A DNA stretch of 28,653 nt, from contig JACOYD010000054.1 in assembly GCA_016182055.1 (NCBI GenBank), positions 1 through 28,653 on the forward strand. Reading direction: 5' to 3'. The position numbers were made by a program, and so were the translations under genes. The stretch is from Candidatus Microgenomates bacterium (lineage in GTDB: Bacteria; Patescibacteriota; Microgenomatia; Levybacterales; JACOYD01). Position 1 is the first letter of the stretch; every line of letters starts with the position of its first letter. Positions 1 through 8,387 of this stretch are shown one piece after another. The notes under the pieces were generated by a model, which had not been told where the DNA came from, ran no database searches, and was given only the letters and a program-made list of their open reading frames with translations.

Positions 1-1083
1 GCCACAAATACTACCAATAAAAGAATAAGAATTAGGCGGGTTCACATGGAAGAAGATACGGCTAAATTGGTGCACCAATTTCAAATCCGAAATCCGAAAC
101 CCGAAACCCGAAACGAAGAAAAATATTCGTTAATAGATTTTAATAGGAGCGGAGTGCCGCTGGTCGAGATTGTCACCGAACCGGATTTTAGCTCGGCAGA
201 AGAAGTTGTGGAATACCTCAAAAAAATTCAGCAGATTGTCCGCTATTTAGGAGTCAGTAATGCCGATATGGAGAGGGGCGACATGAGGCTGGAACCGAAC
301 GTCTCGCTACGCTCGCGTAATACTACCAATACTACCAATACTACCAATACTACCAATAAATACCAATTACCAAATTACAAAGTGGAGGTGAAGAATATTA
401 ATTCTTTCCGTTTTGTGGAGAAGGCGATTACTTACGAGATTGACAGACAGCGTCAATTATTGGAGAAAGGGGAGACGCCAAAGCAGGAAACCCGCGGCTG
501 GAGTGAAGAAAAAAATATGACACTCCCCCAGCGGGGGAAAGAAGAGGCACACGATTATCGTTATTTTCCCGAGCCGGACATTCCGCCCGTCCGTTGGACG
601 GTAAGGGAGGTAGGGAAAGTAAGGGAGCAGTTGCCGGAGCTGCCGGATTCTAAATTAGATCGGTTCAAAAAAGACTACGGACTCCCCGATTACGAGGCGG
701 AAATTCTGACGCGAGAACGGTCAGTGGCAGATTATTTTGAAGAAGCAGCCCGCGTGGCGCGGGAAATTCGAAATTCGAAGCACGAAATTCGAAACAAAGA
801 TGTTGCCAACTGGATAATTAACAAAAAAGTTAATATGGAAAAAGTGCTACCGGCGGAGTTGTTGCAAATGATTATTAGTCAAACAGCCACAGTCACTATT
901 GATGAGAAAGAGTTAGAAAAAGCTATTGCCCAAGTTCTGCTTGACAATCCCCAAGCGGTAAGCGATTATAGGAAAGGCAAAGAGCAAGTTATAATGTTTC
1001 TGGTCGGTCAAGTGATGAAAAATTTCAAAGAAAAAATCGATGCCAAAATTGTGAGAGAAAAATTGGAGGAGTCAATAAAATAA
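1..1083 (+). CDS. gatB: Aspartyl/glutamyl-tRNA amidotransferase subunit B, 5'-truncated by window
   Basis: GatB is the ATP-dependent kinase/transferase subunit of GatCAB, which converts Glu-tRNA(Gln) or Asp-tRNA(Asn) to the amide form in the cytoplasm. The frame is open from base 1, so the true start lies upstream; IRRVHMEEDTAKL just before and after the first ATG (46) is typical GatB core, not an N-terminus. Family blocks follow in order: DFNRSGVPLVEIVTEPD, GDMRLEPNVSLR, VEVKNINSFRFVEKAI, QETRGW, EEAHDYRYFPEPDIPP, then the C-terminal GatB/YqeY helical domain with its tail ending at EKLEESIK. Three low-complexity insertions interrupt otherwise normal GatB: a QFQIRNPKPETRN segment, an NTT-repeat segment and an EIRNSKHEIRN segment, each encoded by short tandem DNA repeats. 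The next gene starts one base after the stop. Identity is secure; whether the repeats are tolerated loops is inference. Confidence 0.95.
   Translation, partial: ATNTTNKRIRIRRVHMEEDTAKLVHQFQIRNPKPETRNEEKYSLIDFNRSGVPLVEIVTEPDFSSAEEVVEYLKKIQQIVRYLGVSNADMERGDMRLEPNVSLRSRNTTNTTNTTNTTNKYQLPNYKVEVKNINSFRFVEKAITYEIDRQRQLLEKGETPKQETRGWSEEKNMTLPQRGKEEAHDYRYFPEPDIPPVRWTVREVGKVREQLPELPDSKLDRFKKDYGLPDYEAEILTRERSVADYFEEAARVAREIRNSKHEIRNKDVANWIINKKVNMEKVLPAELLQMIISQTATVTIDEKELEKAIAQVLLDNPQAVSDYRKGKEQVIMFLVGQVMKNFKEKIDAKIVREKLEESIK
84..116 (+). repeat. In-frame heptamer tandem repeat inside gatB (copy 1)
   Basis: About four consecutive 7-bp units of the type CGAAAYC (seen as AATCCGA, AATCCGA, AACCCGA, AACCCGA) lie here. 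They encode the low-complexity IRNPKPETRN segment inserted between two conserved GatB blocks. The same heptamer family recurs at 764-795. Confidence 0.8.
322..357 (+). repeat. 9-bp tandem repeat (ACTACCAAT x4) inside gatB
   Basis: Four perfect copies of ACTACCAAT run in frame and encode NTTNTTNTTN. The block replaces the short loop that normally joins the GatB 'EPNISLRP' and 'VEIKN' blocks. A further single copy of the unit is at 10-18, in another part of the same gene. Confidence 0.9.
764..795 (+). repeat. In-frame heptamer tandem repeat inside gatB (copy 2)
   Basis: Three AAATTCG heptamers and one diverged unit (AAGCACG) lie in tandem and encode EIRNSKHEIRN just before the conserved VANWI block. 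The unit is the same CGAAAYY family as at 84-116. Confidence 0.75.
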
Positions 1084-1084
1084 A

Positions 1085-1867
1085 ATGGAACAATTTAGCG
1101 GACCTACTCAAGCAGAATCAGTAAGAGCAAAGAAAGAAACAATCTTGCGAAGATATGATGATTGGCAGTTAACTCTTGAAGAGCAAGAAAAATTAGGGAA
1201 AATAACTGCTGAACAAAGAAGAAGAATAATTTCAAGATCGATGCTTGCGCGTGATTTGATAGGAGCTAGATACAAAGATCAGGCATTTTTAGATGCCCTA
1301 ACAGGACTTCCCAATAATCGTGCTTTTATTAGAGAATACGATCGTTTGGTTACCTCCGGGGAATCTTTTGGGCTAATTTGTGGAGATTTTGACCGCTTCA
1401 AAACAATTAACGATACTTATGGACATCAAGCAGGAGATGATGTTTTATTTCAGGCGGCACAGAGAATTGCAGTCAGTTTACGAATAGAGCGAGCAGAACA
1501 AGATGTAGTTACTGTTACTTCCGAAGATGAACCGGAAAAAAATGAAGAGGATTTATCAGAAGAGGAAAGACGTAGAAGAAAGGTTCTACGAAAGGGCGGC
1601 GAAGAAATTAATTGTCTCTTACCGGGGATAAAGAATGAGGAAGATTTAAAGAGAATAGCGGAAAGAATAAGGGCAGAATTTGCAGAAACACCATTTACAG
1701 TTGGGATTAACGGAAAAAAAGTTGAGATACCACTAACTATTAGTCTGGGAGCAGGGGTTTTTGTGCCTGGAAATGATGTTAAGGAAGACTTTTATCGAGA
1801 TGTAGACGCGGCATTGTATAAGGCAAAAGAACGTAGAAATGCTGTTCAAATAATAAGTTCTAAATAA
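1085..1867 (+). CDS. GGDEF-domain protein (putative diguanylate cyclase)
   Basis: The 260-residue protein has a basic helical N-terminal part (about 1-65) with no visible membrane segment, then a GGDEF domain. It begins with the classic DALTGLPNNRAF signature (70-81), followed by the metal-binding Asp in CGDFDRFK (about 101-103) and the substrate-contact block NDTYGHQAGDD (109-119). The active-site loop is GGEEI (171-175), a GGEEF variant. A charged insertion of roughly 28 residues (about 138-168, Glu- and Arg-rich) separates the helix before the loop from the loop itself. The C-terminus has the usual TISLGAGVF and DAALYKAKERRNAV motifs. The family makes cyclic di-GMP from two GTP; activity here is plausible because the key acidic residues remain, but the insertion could alter it. 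It starts one base after gatB and ends 4 bases before dnaE, so it is probably cotranscribed. Confidence 0.87.
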   Translation: MEQFSGPTQAESVRAKKETILRRYDDWQLTLEEQEKLGKITAEQRRRIISRSMLARDLIGARYKDQAFLDALTGLPNNRAFIREYDRLVTSGESFGLICGDFDRFKTINDTYGHQAGDDVLFQAAQRIAVSLRIERAEQDVVTVTSEDEPEKNEEDLSEEERRRRKVLRKGGEEINCLLPGIKNEEDLKRIAERIRAEFAETPFTVGINGKKVEIPLTISLGAGVFVPGNDVKEDFYRDVDAALYKAKERRNAVQIISSK

Positions 1868-1871
1868 TTTC

Positions 1872-4800
1872 ATGGCTGATTTTGTGCATTTACATAACCA
1901 CTCGGAATTTTCTCTGCTTGATGGATTGTCCAAAATCCCCGAGATGGTGCGGATAACCCGCGAGCTGGGCATGAAGGCGCTGGCCATTACCGATCACGGC
2001 TCGCTTTACGGGGCGTTTAAGTTTTCAAACGTTGACGGCGAGCAAAATCATTTAATACTTTTGGCCAAAAACAATGCCGGCTATAAAAATCTGATGAAGC
2101 TGTCCAGCATTTCCCATCTGGAGGGATTTTATTACAAACCGCGCATCGATTTGGAGCTTCTGCAAAAATACAGCGAAGGCCTTATTTGTCTGACAGCCTG
2201 TCTCAACGGCTACGTGTCGGAGCCGCTGGTGGCCGGTCAGACTAAAGAAGCATATCAAAGAGCGGAAAAACTATCAGACATCTTCAAGGAAGATTTGTAT
2301 TTAGAACTTCAGAAACATCCAAACATTAAAGAGCAGGATATATTAAACGAGCGGCTAATAGCCATGTCCAAAGATCTGGGTCTGCCGCTGGTGGCCACCA
2401 ATGACTGTCATTATATTCATGCGGAAGATGCCCAGGCCCAGGAAACCCTTCTTTGCATACAAACTCAAACCACTGTAAATGATGAAAATCGAAAATTATC
2501 TATGATTGGTTCTCCCGACTTTTATCTGCGCAGCCCCACAGAAATGGCCGGATTATTTATCCAATACCCCGAAGCGATAGAAAACACCGTCAAAATAGCA
2601 GAAAAAGTGAATATTGAAATAGAAACGGGGAAATGGATAATTCCCAAATTTACCGTGCCCGAAGAAAAATCGGCCGATGATTATTTACGCGATTTAGTCT
2701 ATAAAAACCTGCCCGACCGCTACCTAAATACTACTCCGGAAATAAAAGAGCGGGTGGAATATGAACTATCGGTAATTTTTCAAAAAACCTACACCACCTA
2801 CTTTTTAATTGTGGAAGATCTAAAAAGATGGGCCAGGGAGCAGGGCATTGCCGCAGGACCGGGCCGGGGATCGGTGGCCGGCAGTATTGTTTCCTATATT
2901 CTCAAAATTACCGAGCTTGATCCCCTCAAGTATGGTTTGCCGTTTGAAAGATTCTTAAATCCGCAAAGACCGACTCCGCCTGACTTTGACTTGGATTTTG
3001 CCGATGACAGGAGAGATGAAGTTATTGACTACGTTACCAAAAAATACGGCAGAGATAAAGTGGCGCAAATTATCACTTTTGGCACTATGGAAGCTCGCGG
3101 TTCGGTGCGCGATGTCGGACGGGCTCTGGGCATGCCTTATTCCGCTCCCGACCGCATTTCTAAAATGATTCCCCCGGGAGCGCTTGGTTTTGCCATGACA
3201 ATCGATAAAGCTATCAATACCACCTCCGAGCTGGCCTATGCTTATAAAACAGAACCGGAAACACAGCGGCTTTTGGATTTAGCCAGAAAACTGGAAGGAG
3301 TGGCCCGTCATGTGTCAACTCATGCGGCGGGCGTGGTCATTTCCGATAAACTGCTGACCGAATATACGCCGCTTCAGAAAGAAACCAAGGGAGAGCGCAT
3401 TATTACCCAGTACGATATGTATTGCTTGGACTTAAACGTATCGGAACAGGCCATAGGCCTTTTGAAAATAGATTTTTTAGGTCTTCGCAATCTGACAATT
3501 CTGGAAAACGCCATTGGCTTTGTTAAAGAAAACAGAGGCGAAATACTGGCGTTGGACAAAATTCTTCTGGATGACAAGAAAGTTTTTGATCTTATTACCA
3601 GCGGAGAAACCACCGGCATTTTTCAGCTGGAATCGGCGGGCATGAGAAGACTAGCCAAAGACCTTAAGCCATCAAAAATTACCGACCTTTTTGCCATGGT
3701 GGCACTTTTCAGACCCGGGCCCATGGCCTGGATTGATGATTTTATCACAGCCAAGAATCACAAGCGAACCATTAAATACGCCCACCCGATACTTAAGGAA
3801 ATTTTGGAAGAAACTTACGGCATCGCCCTTTATCAGGAACAATGTATGCAGATAGCCAATGCGATGGCCGGCTATTCGCTCTCTGAAGCAGACAGCTTCC
3901 GCAAGGCTATCGGCAAGAAAAAACCGGAGCTGATGAAAAAGGAGAAGGAAAAGTTTATTCGCGGATGTGCCAAAAACGGCTACACAGAAGAAGTTGCGGA
4001 AAATGTCTTTTCCCTGATTGAAAAATTTGTCGGCTACGGATTTAATAAGGCTCACAGCGCCTCCTACGGTCTTATTTCTTATCAAACGGCCTATATGAAA
4101 GTTAATTATCCGGTCGAATTTATGACCGCCGTCTTAACTGCCGAATCCCGCGCCTCTTCAGGAACGACTAAAGATGACAAAATCGCCCGGGCCGTTTTGG
4201 AATGCAAAAGGCTTAGAATTCCCGTACTGCCTCCGGATGTTAATTTATCCCAGACGGAATTTACCATTGAGGATAAAACCAAAATTCGTTTTGGTTTATC
4301 AGCCATTAAAAATGTGGGGGAGGCGGCCATTTCCTCGATTCTTTTGGCCCGCCAAAGCGGCCCTTTTTCCTCTCTGGCCGATTTTATCAATAGAGTTGAC
4401 TTATCCAAAGTAAATAAAAAAACTCTGGAGAGTTTGATTAAAGCCGGTGCAATGGATGCTTTTGGCAAGCGGGCTGTTCAATTATCCAGCCTTTCGGAAA
4501 ATCTCTCTAATACCCAGAAGGAGAAAAAGCGACAGACCATGGGCCAGGAAAGTCTTTTTGGCGATGACCACAAAGAGGAAAATAGAACGTCAGGCGCCAT
4601 GTCTTTAATGGAGGAATTTACCAGAGGAGAGTTGTTGGCTTTTGAACGGGAACTTTTAGGGTTTTATCTGACCGAACATCCGCTGGAGAGGCTAATTTCA
4701 CAGTTGCGCCGACAGAGTCAAAACACCATTTCACAGCTGCATCTGGCGGAAACTGATCAGAAAAAAATTAGAATTTGCGGTATTATTTCTTCGTTGCGCA

Positions 4801-5018
4801 AATTTTTAACCAAAAAAAGTCAAAGCGAAATGGCTTTCTTAAGACTGGAAGATCAGACATCGGAAATAGAGTGCGTGGTTTTCCCCAAGGTCTATAGTCT
4901 TTATAAAGATATTCTGTTTAAGGATCAGATTGTAATTGTGGAAGGCCGGCTTGACAATAAGGAGGACCGGCTGTCTCTTATTATAGAGACAATTGCCGTA
5001 TTTCCACAAAAAGATTGA
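1872..5018 (+). CDS. dnaE: DNA polymerase III subunit alpha
   Basis: DnaE is the replicative DNA polymerase. The 1048-residue protein starts with a PHP domain (FVHLHNHSEFSLLDGLSK; AITDHGS), then the C-family polymerase palm: GPGRGSVAGS, PDFDLDF (371-375, catalytic aspartates) and KIDFLG (Asp534). A helix-hairpin-helix region (LSKVNKKTLESLIKAGAMD) and a C-terminal OB-fold (RICGIISSLRKF to EGRLDNKEDRLSLII) follow. It is shorter than the roughly 1160 residues of E. coli DnaE. Part of the difference lies in the PHP domain: GAFKF (47-51) is followed almost at once by NHLILLAKN, so the usual 35-40 residues with the KPIIGxExY strand and its metal-ligand Glu are missing. The ATG lies 4 bases after the previous stop. 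The TGA stop lies inside the -35 box of the next promoter. Confidence 0.97.
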   Translation: MADFVHLHNHSEFSLLDGLSKIPEMVRITRELGMKALAITDHGSLYGAFKFSNVDGEQNHLILLAKNNAGYKNLMKLSSISHLEGFYYKPRIDLELLQKYSEGLICLTACLNGYVSEPLVAGQTKEAYQRAEKLSDIFKEDLYLELQKHPNIKEQDILNERLIAMSKDLGLPLVATNDCHYIHAEDAQAQETLLCIQTQTTVNDENRKLSMIGSPDFYLRSPTEMAGLFIQYPEAIENTVKIAEKVNIEIETGKWIIPKFTVPEEKSADDYLRDLVYKNLPDRYLNTTPEIKERVEYELSVIFQKTYTTYFLIVEDLKRWAREQGIAAGPGRGSVAGSIVSYILKITELDPLKYGLPFERFLNPQRPTPPDFDLDFADDRRDEVIDYVTKKYGRDKVAQIITFGTMEARGSVRDVGRALGMPYSAPDRISKMIPPGALGFAMTIDKAINTTSELAYAYKTEPETQRLLDLARKLEGVARHVSTHAAGVVISDKLLTEYTPLQKETKGERIITQYDMYCLDLNVSEQAIGLLKIDFLGLRNLTILENAIGFVKENRGEILALDKILLDDKKVFDLITSGETTGIFQLESAGMRRLAKDLKPSKITDLFAMVALFRPGPMAWIDDFITAKNHKRTIKYAHPILKEILEETYGIALYQEQCMQIANAMAGYSLSEADSFRKAIGKKKPELMKKEKEKFIRGCAKNGYTEEVAENVFSLIEKFVGYGFNKAHSASYGLISYQTAYMKVNYPVEFMTAVLTAESRASSGTTKDDKIARAVLECKRLRIPVLPPDVNLSQTEFTIEDKTKIRFGLSAIKNVGEAAISSILLARQSGPFSSLADFINRVDLSKVNKKTLESLIKAGAMDAFGKRAVQLSSLSENLSNTQKEKKRQTMGQESLFGDDHKEENRTSGAMSLMEEFTRGELLAFERELLGFYLTEHPLERLISQLRRQSQNTISQLHLAETDQKKIRICGIISSLRKFLTKKSQSEMAFLRLEDQTSEIECVVFPKVYSLYKDILFKDQIVIVEGRLDNKEDRLSLIIETIAVFPQKD

Positions 5019-5043
5019 CTAATTAAATAATCTTGTATAGAAT
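5015..5043 (+). promoter_or_regulatory. Promoter of the ATP synthase operon
   Basis: TTGACT (5015-5020), a 17-bp spacer and TAGAAT (5038-5043) form a near-consensus sigma-70 promoter. The -35 box overlaps the dnaE TGA stop. The expected start of transcription is about 8 nt before the atpB ATG at 5058, leaving no room for a normal Shine-Dalgarno site. Confidence 0.75.
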
Positions 5044-5057
5044 AAAGAAAACTGGAT

Positions 5058-5798
5058 ATGGAGATTTCATTTGCGGCCGAGAAGATTGGTGAGATTGGGG
5101 GAGTTCCCATTACCAATTCATTTATCACCAGCATTTTTGCCTCCCTGCTTCTTGTTTCTTTTTCTTTTTTTATCTCCCGCCGGCTTAATATGATACCGGG
5201 TAAAGTGCAAAATGTGACTGAAAACATTGTGGAGACTCTCTATATGCTCAATACGCAAATAGCGGGTAAGAGAACGGCTTTTATTTTTCCCTGGTTTGCT
5301 ACTTTTTTCCTTTCTATCGTGTTTGCCAATTGGCTGGGTTTGCTACCGGGATTTGGCACGGTTGGTTTTTTTCAAAAAGAAGGACATTTTGTGCCGCTTT
5401 TGCGTCCTGTCAACAGCGACTTAAACATTACTCTTTCGCTGGCTTTAATTTCAATTGCGGTGACTCATTTTTTTAGCATAAAAGTGATGGGAATAAAAGA
5501 ATATCTGGGCCGATTTTTCTCACTTAACCCGATTAATCTTTTTGTGGGAATTCTGGAGTTGGTTTCGGAATTTACCAAAGTTGCTTCTCTTTCATTTAGG
5601 CTTTTTGGCAATATTTTTGCAGGAGAGGCCCTACTGGTGACGGTATCAAAAATTTCCGCTTTTTCCGCTTTTATCATCCCCATACCGTTTATGATGCTGG
5701 AGCTGGTGGTAGGTTTAGTGCAGGGGCTGGTATTTGCTATGCTGACGCTGGTTTTTATGGTAATATTAACAACATCACACAAGGAGGGAGGTGGATAA
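5058..5798 (+). CDS. atpB: F1Fo ATP synthase subunit a
   Basis: Subunit a forms the ion half-channels of Fo in the inner membrane. The 246-residue protein has about five to six hydrophobic segments. The key helix SLSFRLFGNIFAGEALL contains the conserved Arg that faces the c-ring Glu, and the last helix pair FMMLELVVGLVQGLVFAMLTLVF is typical. No atpI or other accessory gene precedes it. The stop overlaps the atpE start by one base (TAATG). It is the first gene of an eight-gene operon atpBEFHAGDC, driven by the promoter that overlaps the end of dnaE. Confidence 0.96.
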   Translation: MEISFAAEKIGEIGGVPITNSFITSIFASLLLVSFSFFISRRLNMIPGKVQNVTENIVETLYMLNTQIAGKRTAFIFPWFATFFLSIVFANWLGLLPGFGTVGFFQKEGHFVPLLRPVNSDLNITLSLALISIAVTHFFSIKVMGIKEYLGRFFSLNPINLFVGILELVSEFTKVASLSFRLFGNIFAGEALLVTVSKISAFSAFIIPIPFMMLELVVGLVQGLVFAMLTLVFMVILTTSHKEGGG

Positions 5799-6007
5799 TG
5801 GTTGAATTTGTCATAAAAGGAGGATTACTGGTAGCAATTGGAGGCATAGGTCCTGCCGTGGCGATTGGTTTAATTGGAGCTAAAGCCATGGAAGCCATTG
5901 GAAGAAATCCGGAGGCTTCCGGCAGAATATTGCCGGCCATGCTTTTGGGAATGGCATTTGCCGAGGCAATTGCCATCTACGCATTATTGCTGGCATTTAT
6001 TGGCTAA
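5798..6007 (+). CDS. atpE: F1Fo ATP synthase subunit c
   Basis: This 69-residue hairpin of two membrane helices forms the rotor ring. Helix 1 (GGLLVAIGGIGPAVAIGLIG) leads to the polar loop GRNPEA; helix 2 carries the ion-binding Glu56 in GMAFAEAIAIYALL. The residues that mark sodium-binding rings (Gln in helix 1 and Ser/Thr after the Glu) are replaced here by Ile, Ala and Ile, so a proton-coupled ring is inferred. A strong Shine-Dalgarno run (AGGAGGGAGGTGG, about 5782-5794) supports this ATG, unlike the leaderless starts elsewhere in the window. Confidence 0.96.
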   Translation: MVEFVIKGGLLVAIGGIGPAVAIGLIGAKAMEAIGRNPEASGRILPAMLLGMAFAEAIAIYALLLAFIG

Positions 6008-6011
6008 AATA

Positions 6012-6521
6012 ATGGAAAAATTTTCACAATTCGGGATAGAGCCAGTTCTTTTGGCAGCCCAAATTATCAATTTTATTATTCTGATTTATCTTCTCAAGCG
6101 GTTTCTCTACAAGCCGATTCTGGACTTGCTTAAAAAACGCGAGGAGAAAATTAAACAGGGTTTATCTGCCGCCGCCGCCGGTGAAGAACTTTTGGAAAAA
6201 ACAAAAGAAGAGGAAAAGAAAATTTTATCCATTGCTGCCGAGGAAGCAAGTTTGTTACTGGCACAAAGCCGTCAGCGGGGAACAAAACTGGAAGAAGAAA
6301 TAACCAGTACGGCCAAAGAAAAGTCGCAACAACTTATACAAGAAGCCCAAAGTCAATTGGAAGAGGAGAGAAGACTGATGGAGAAAGCGCTGGAAAAGCA
6401 AACTGCCCATGCGGCCATTGGCATTTTGGAAAAACTTTTGCCCAAAATTTTATCCCGCGAAGATCACTTGCATATTCTGGAAAACAGCGAGAAATTATTA
6501 AAGAGGGTACTAACAGCATGA
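6012..6521 (+). CDS. atpF: F1Fo ATP synthase subunit b
   Basis: Subunit b is the peripheral stalk: one N-terminal membrane helix (FGIEPVLLAAQIINFIILIYLLKRFLYKPI is split by the usual polar residues) and a long, Glu/Lys-rich coiled coil to the C-terminus. The frame is open further upstream (an ATG at 5874), but that stretch lies inside atpE in another frame; the start at 6012, four bases after the atpE stop, gives the normal length of 169 residues and the normal N-terminus MEKFSQFGIEPVLL. Its TGA stop overlaps the next ATG (ATGA). Confidence 0.93.
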   Translation: MEKFSQFGIEPVLLAAQIINFIILIYLLKRFLYKPILDLLKKREEKIKQGLSAAAAGEELLEKTKEEEKKILSIAAEEASLLLAQSRQRGTKLEEEITSTAKEKSQQLIQEAQSQLEEERRLMEKALEKQTAHAAIGILEKLLPKILSREDHLHILENSEKLLKRVLTA

Positions 6522-6865
6522 ACATGCAAAAGAAAATAAAAAATCTGGTATTGCTTTCACAAACAAAAGGAAAGCTTGATGGGAGCAAAATTTTGACTAT
6601 TGCCAAAACGCTGGGTAGAAAAGAGCTGGCTTTATACTACCGCATGCTTTATCAAAAACGGCACGAAGAAAAAGTGGTAGTTAAAACGGCAATTGCCGCG
6701 CCCGGTAGTTTAATTTTGCGGGTAAGAAAGATTTTTGCCGGCCAAGACATAATTTTTCCCAAAGAACCGTCTTTAATAGCCGGTCTGTGTGTGCAATTTG
6801 CCGATTTTATTTTTGATGCCAGTTTCCAGGGTTATTTTTCCAGTATACGCAAAAGCTATGACTAA
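6518..6865 (+). CDS. atpH: F1Fo ATP synthase subunit delta (short form)
   Basis: Position between atpF and atpA and the C-terminal pattern EPSLIAGLCVQFADFIFDASFQGYFSSI (compare the family's 'PSLIGGIVVRIGDKVIDGSVRGRL') identify the OSCP/delta subunit, which ties F1 to the peripheral stalk. At 115 residues it is well below the usual 170-180; the N-terminal helical bundle is strongly reduced. The start overlaps atpF by ATGA; a second in-frame ATG is two codons on. It overlaps atpA by 8 bases. Confidence 0.85.
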   Translation: MNMQKKIKNLVLLSQTKGKLDGSKILTIAKTLGRKELALYYRMLYQKRHEEKVVVKTAIAAPGSLILRVRKIFAGQDIIFPKEPSLIAGLCVQFADFIFDASFQGYFSSIRKSYD

Positions 6866-8384
6866 ATCAACTGATGAAATTTTAATTCAACTGCAAAAAA
6901 AACTAAATGCTTTTGGTTTTGAGCCCGGTTTAACCAATGTAGGCACTGTGGAACAGATGGGAGACGGGGTGGTGACAGTCAGCGGTTTATCCAAAGTGGC
7001 GATGGGGGAAATGGTAGAGTTTGAAGATGGTAGCACGGGTTTTGCCTTTAATCTGGATGAGGATTACGTTTCGGTAATTCTTCTTTCCACCAAAACTGCC
7101 ATTACTTCCGGCAGTCAGGCCAGAAAAACCGGCAATTTCTTAAGCATCGGAGCGGCAGAGGCGTTTTTGGGAAGAGTGGTAAGTCCGTTGGGAGAGCCGC
7201 TTGACGGAAAACCCGGAATTAAAGCTGCCAAAATGATGCCGCTGGAGCGTATTGCCCCGGGCGTGGTTCTTCGTAAATCCGTGAACACGCCGCTTTTTAC
7301 CGGTATTAAATCTATTGATTCGATGATTCCTATAGGCCGCGGACAGCGCGAGCTTATTATTGGAGACAGAAGCACCGGAAAAACCAGCATTGCTTTAGAT
7401 GCCATTATTAATCAGAAGGTAGCCCGAGGCAGTCGGCGTAAACAGGTGCTGTGTATTTATGTGGCGATTGGCCAAAAACAGGGTAATGTGGCCCAGATAG
7501 TAGATAAACTTGGTGAAAAAGGAGCGCTTTCTTATACTATTATTGTGGCGGCCGGGGCCTCCGATGGGGCGGCCCTGCAATACATCGCTCCCTTTGCCGG
7601 CTGTGCCATTGCCGAGTATTTTCTGCAAAAAGGTCAGGACGTTTTGATTGTTTATGATGATCTTACCAAACATTCATTTGCCTATCGTCAGCTGTCGCTC
7701 GTTTTAAAAAGACCGGCCGGACGGGAGGCGTATCCGGGAGATATCTTTTATCTTCACTCGCGTCTTTTGGAGCGAGCTGTTTGCTTAAATGAAAAAAACG
7801 GCGGGGGCTCAATCACCGCTTTGCCAATTGTGGAAACGCAGGCGGCCGATGTATCGGCTTATATTCCCACCAACATTATTTCCATTACCGACGGTCAAAT
7901 ATATCTGGAGAGCGATTTATTCAATGCCGGTATAAGGCCGGCCATTAATGCCGGCATTTCGGTTTCCCGGGTGGGGGGTGCGGCCCAAACGCCCATTATG
8001 CGAAAAATCGCCGGCCCCCTGCGGCTGGACTTGGCCCAGTATCGGGAATTGGCGGCCTTTGCCCAGTTTGGCAGCGATTTGGATAAAGCCACCCAGACCC
8101 GGCTTGACCGGGGAGCCCGAATTACAGAGGTGCTTAAGCAGACAAATTATGCTCCCATGCGCCAGGCCCATCAGGTGGCCATCATCTGGGCAGTGACCAA
8201 CGGCTTTTTGGATGATATTGCAATTGATGACGTCAGCCGTTTTGAGATAGAATTTATCGAATATTTGGAAAATGTGGAGAAGAAGCTGATTGATAAAATT
8301 GACAAAGAAGAAAAACTTACCGATGAAATCGCCAAAGATTTGGAAAAAGAAGTTATAAAGTTTAAGAAGAGATTTAAGATTTAA
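6858..8384 (+). CDS. atpA: F1Fo ATP synthase subunit alpha
   Basis: Subunit alpha is the non-catalytic nucleotide-binding subunit of F1. The frame is open upstream to an ATG at 6789, but that stretch overlaps atpH and does not resemble AtpA; MTKSTDEILIQLQKKL from 6858 is a normal N-terminus and gives 508 residues. The P-loop reads GDRSTGKT (usual family form GDRQTGKT), the Walker B strand is VLIVYDDL, and the arginine-finger motif SVSRVGGAAQ is present. The C-terminal helical domain is complete. It is followed three bases later by atpG. Confidence 0.96.
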   Translation: MTKSTDEILIQLQKKLNAFGFEPGLTNVGTVEQMGDGVVTVSGLSKVAMGEMVEFEDGSTGFAFNLDEDYVSVILLSTKTAITSGSQARKTGNFLSIGAAEAFLGRVVSPLGEPLDGKPGIKAAKMMPLERIAPGVVLRKSVNTPLFTGIKSIDSMIPIGRGQRELIIGDRSTGKTSIALDAIINQKVARGSRRKQVLCIYVAIGQKQGNVAQIVDKLGEKGALSYTIIVAAGASDGAALQYIAPFAGCAIAEYFLQKGQDVLIVYDDLTKHSFAYRQLSLVLKRPAGREAYPGDIFYLHSRLLERAVCLNEKNGGGSITALPIVETQAADVSAYIPTNIISITDGQIYLESDLFNAGIRPAINAGISVSRVGGAAQTPIMRKIAGPLRLDLAQYRELAAFAQFGSDLDKATQTRLDRGARITEVLKQTNYAPMRQAHQVAIIWAVTNGFLDDIAIDDVSRFEIEFIEYLENVEKKLIDKIDKEEKLTDEIAKDLEKEVIKFKKRFKI

Positions 8385-8387
8385 GCT

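Noticed and set aside
322..357. CRISPR-like repeat array in gatB
   Set aside because: The units are 9 bp, contiguous without spacers, and in frame within a coding region.
5874..6011. Upstream extension of atpF to the ATG at 5874
   Set aside because: It would overlap atpE in another frame and does not resemble subunit b; the start at 6012 gives a normal N-terminus and length.
6789..6857. Upstream extension of atpA to the ATG at 6789
   Set aside because: The added 23 residues lie inside atpH and look nothing like AtpA; the start at 6858 is standard.
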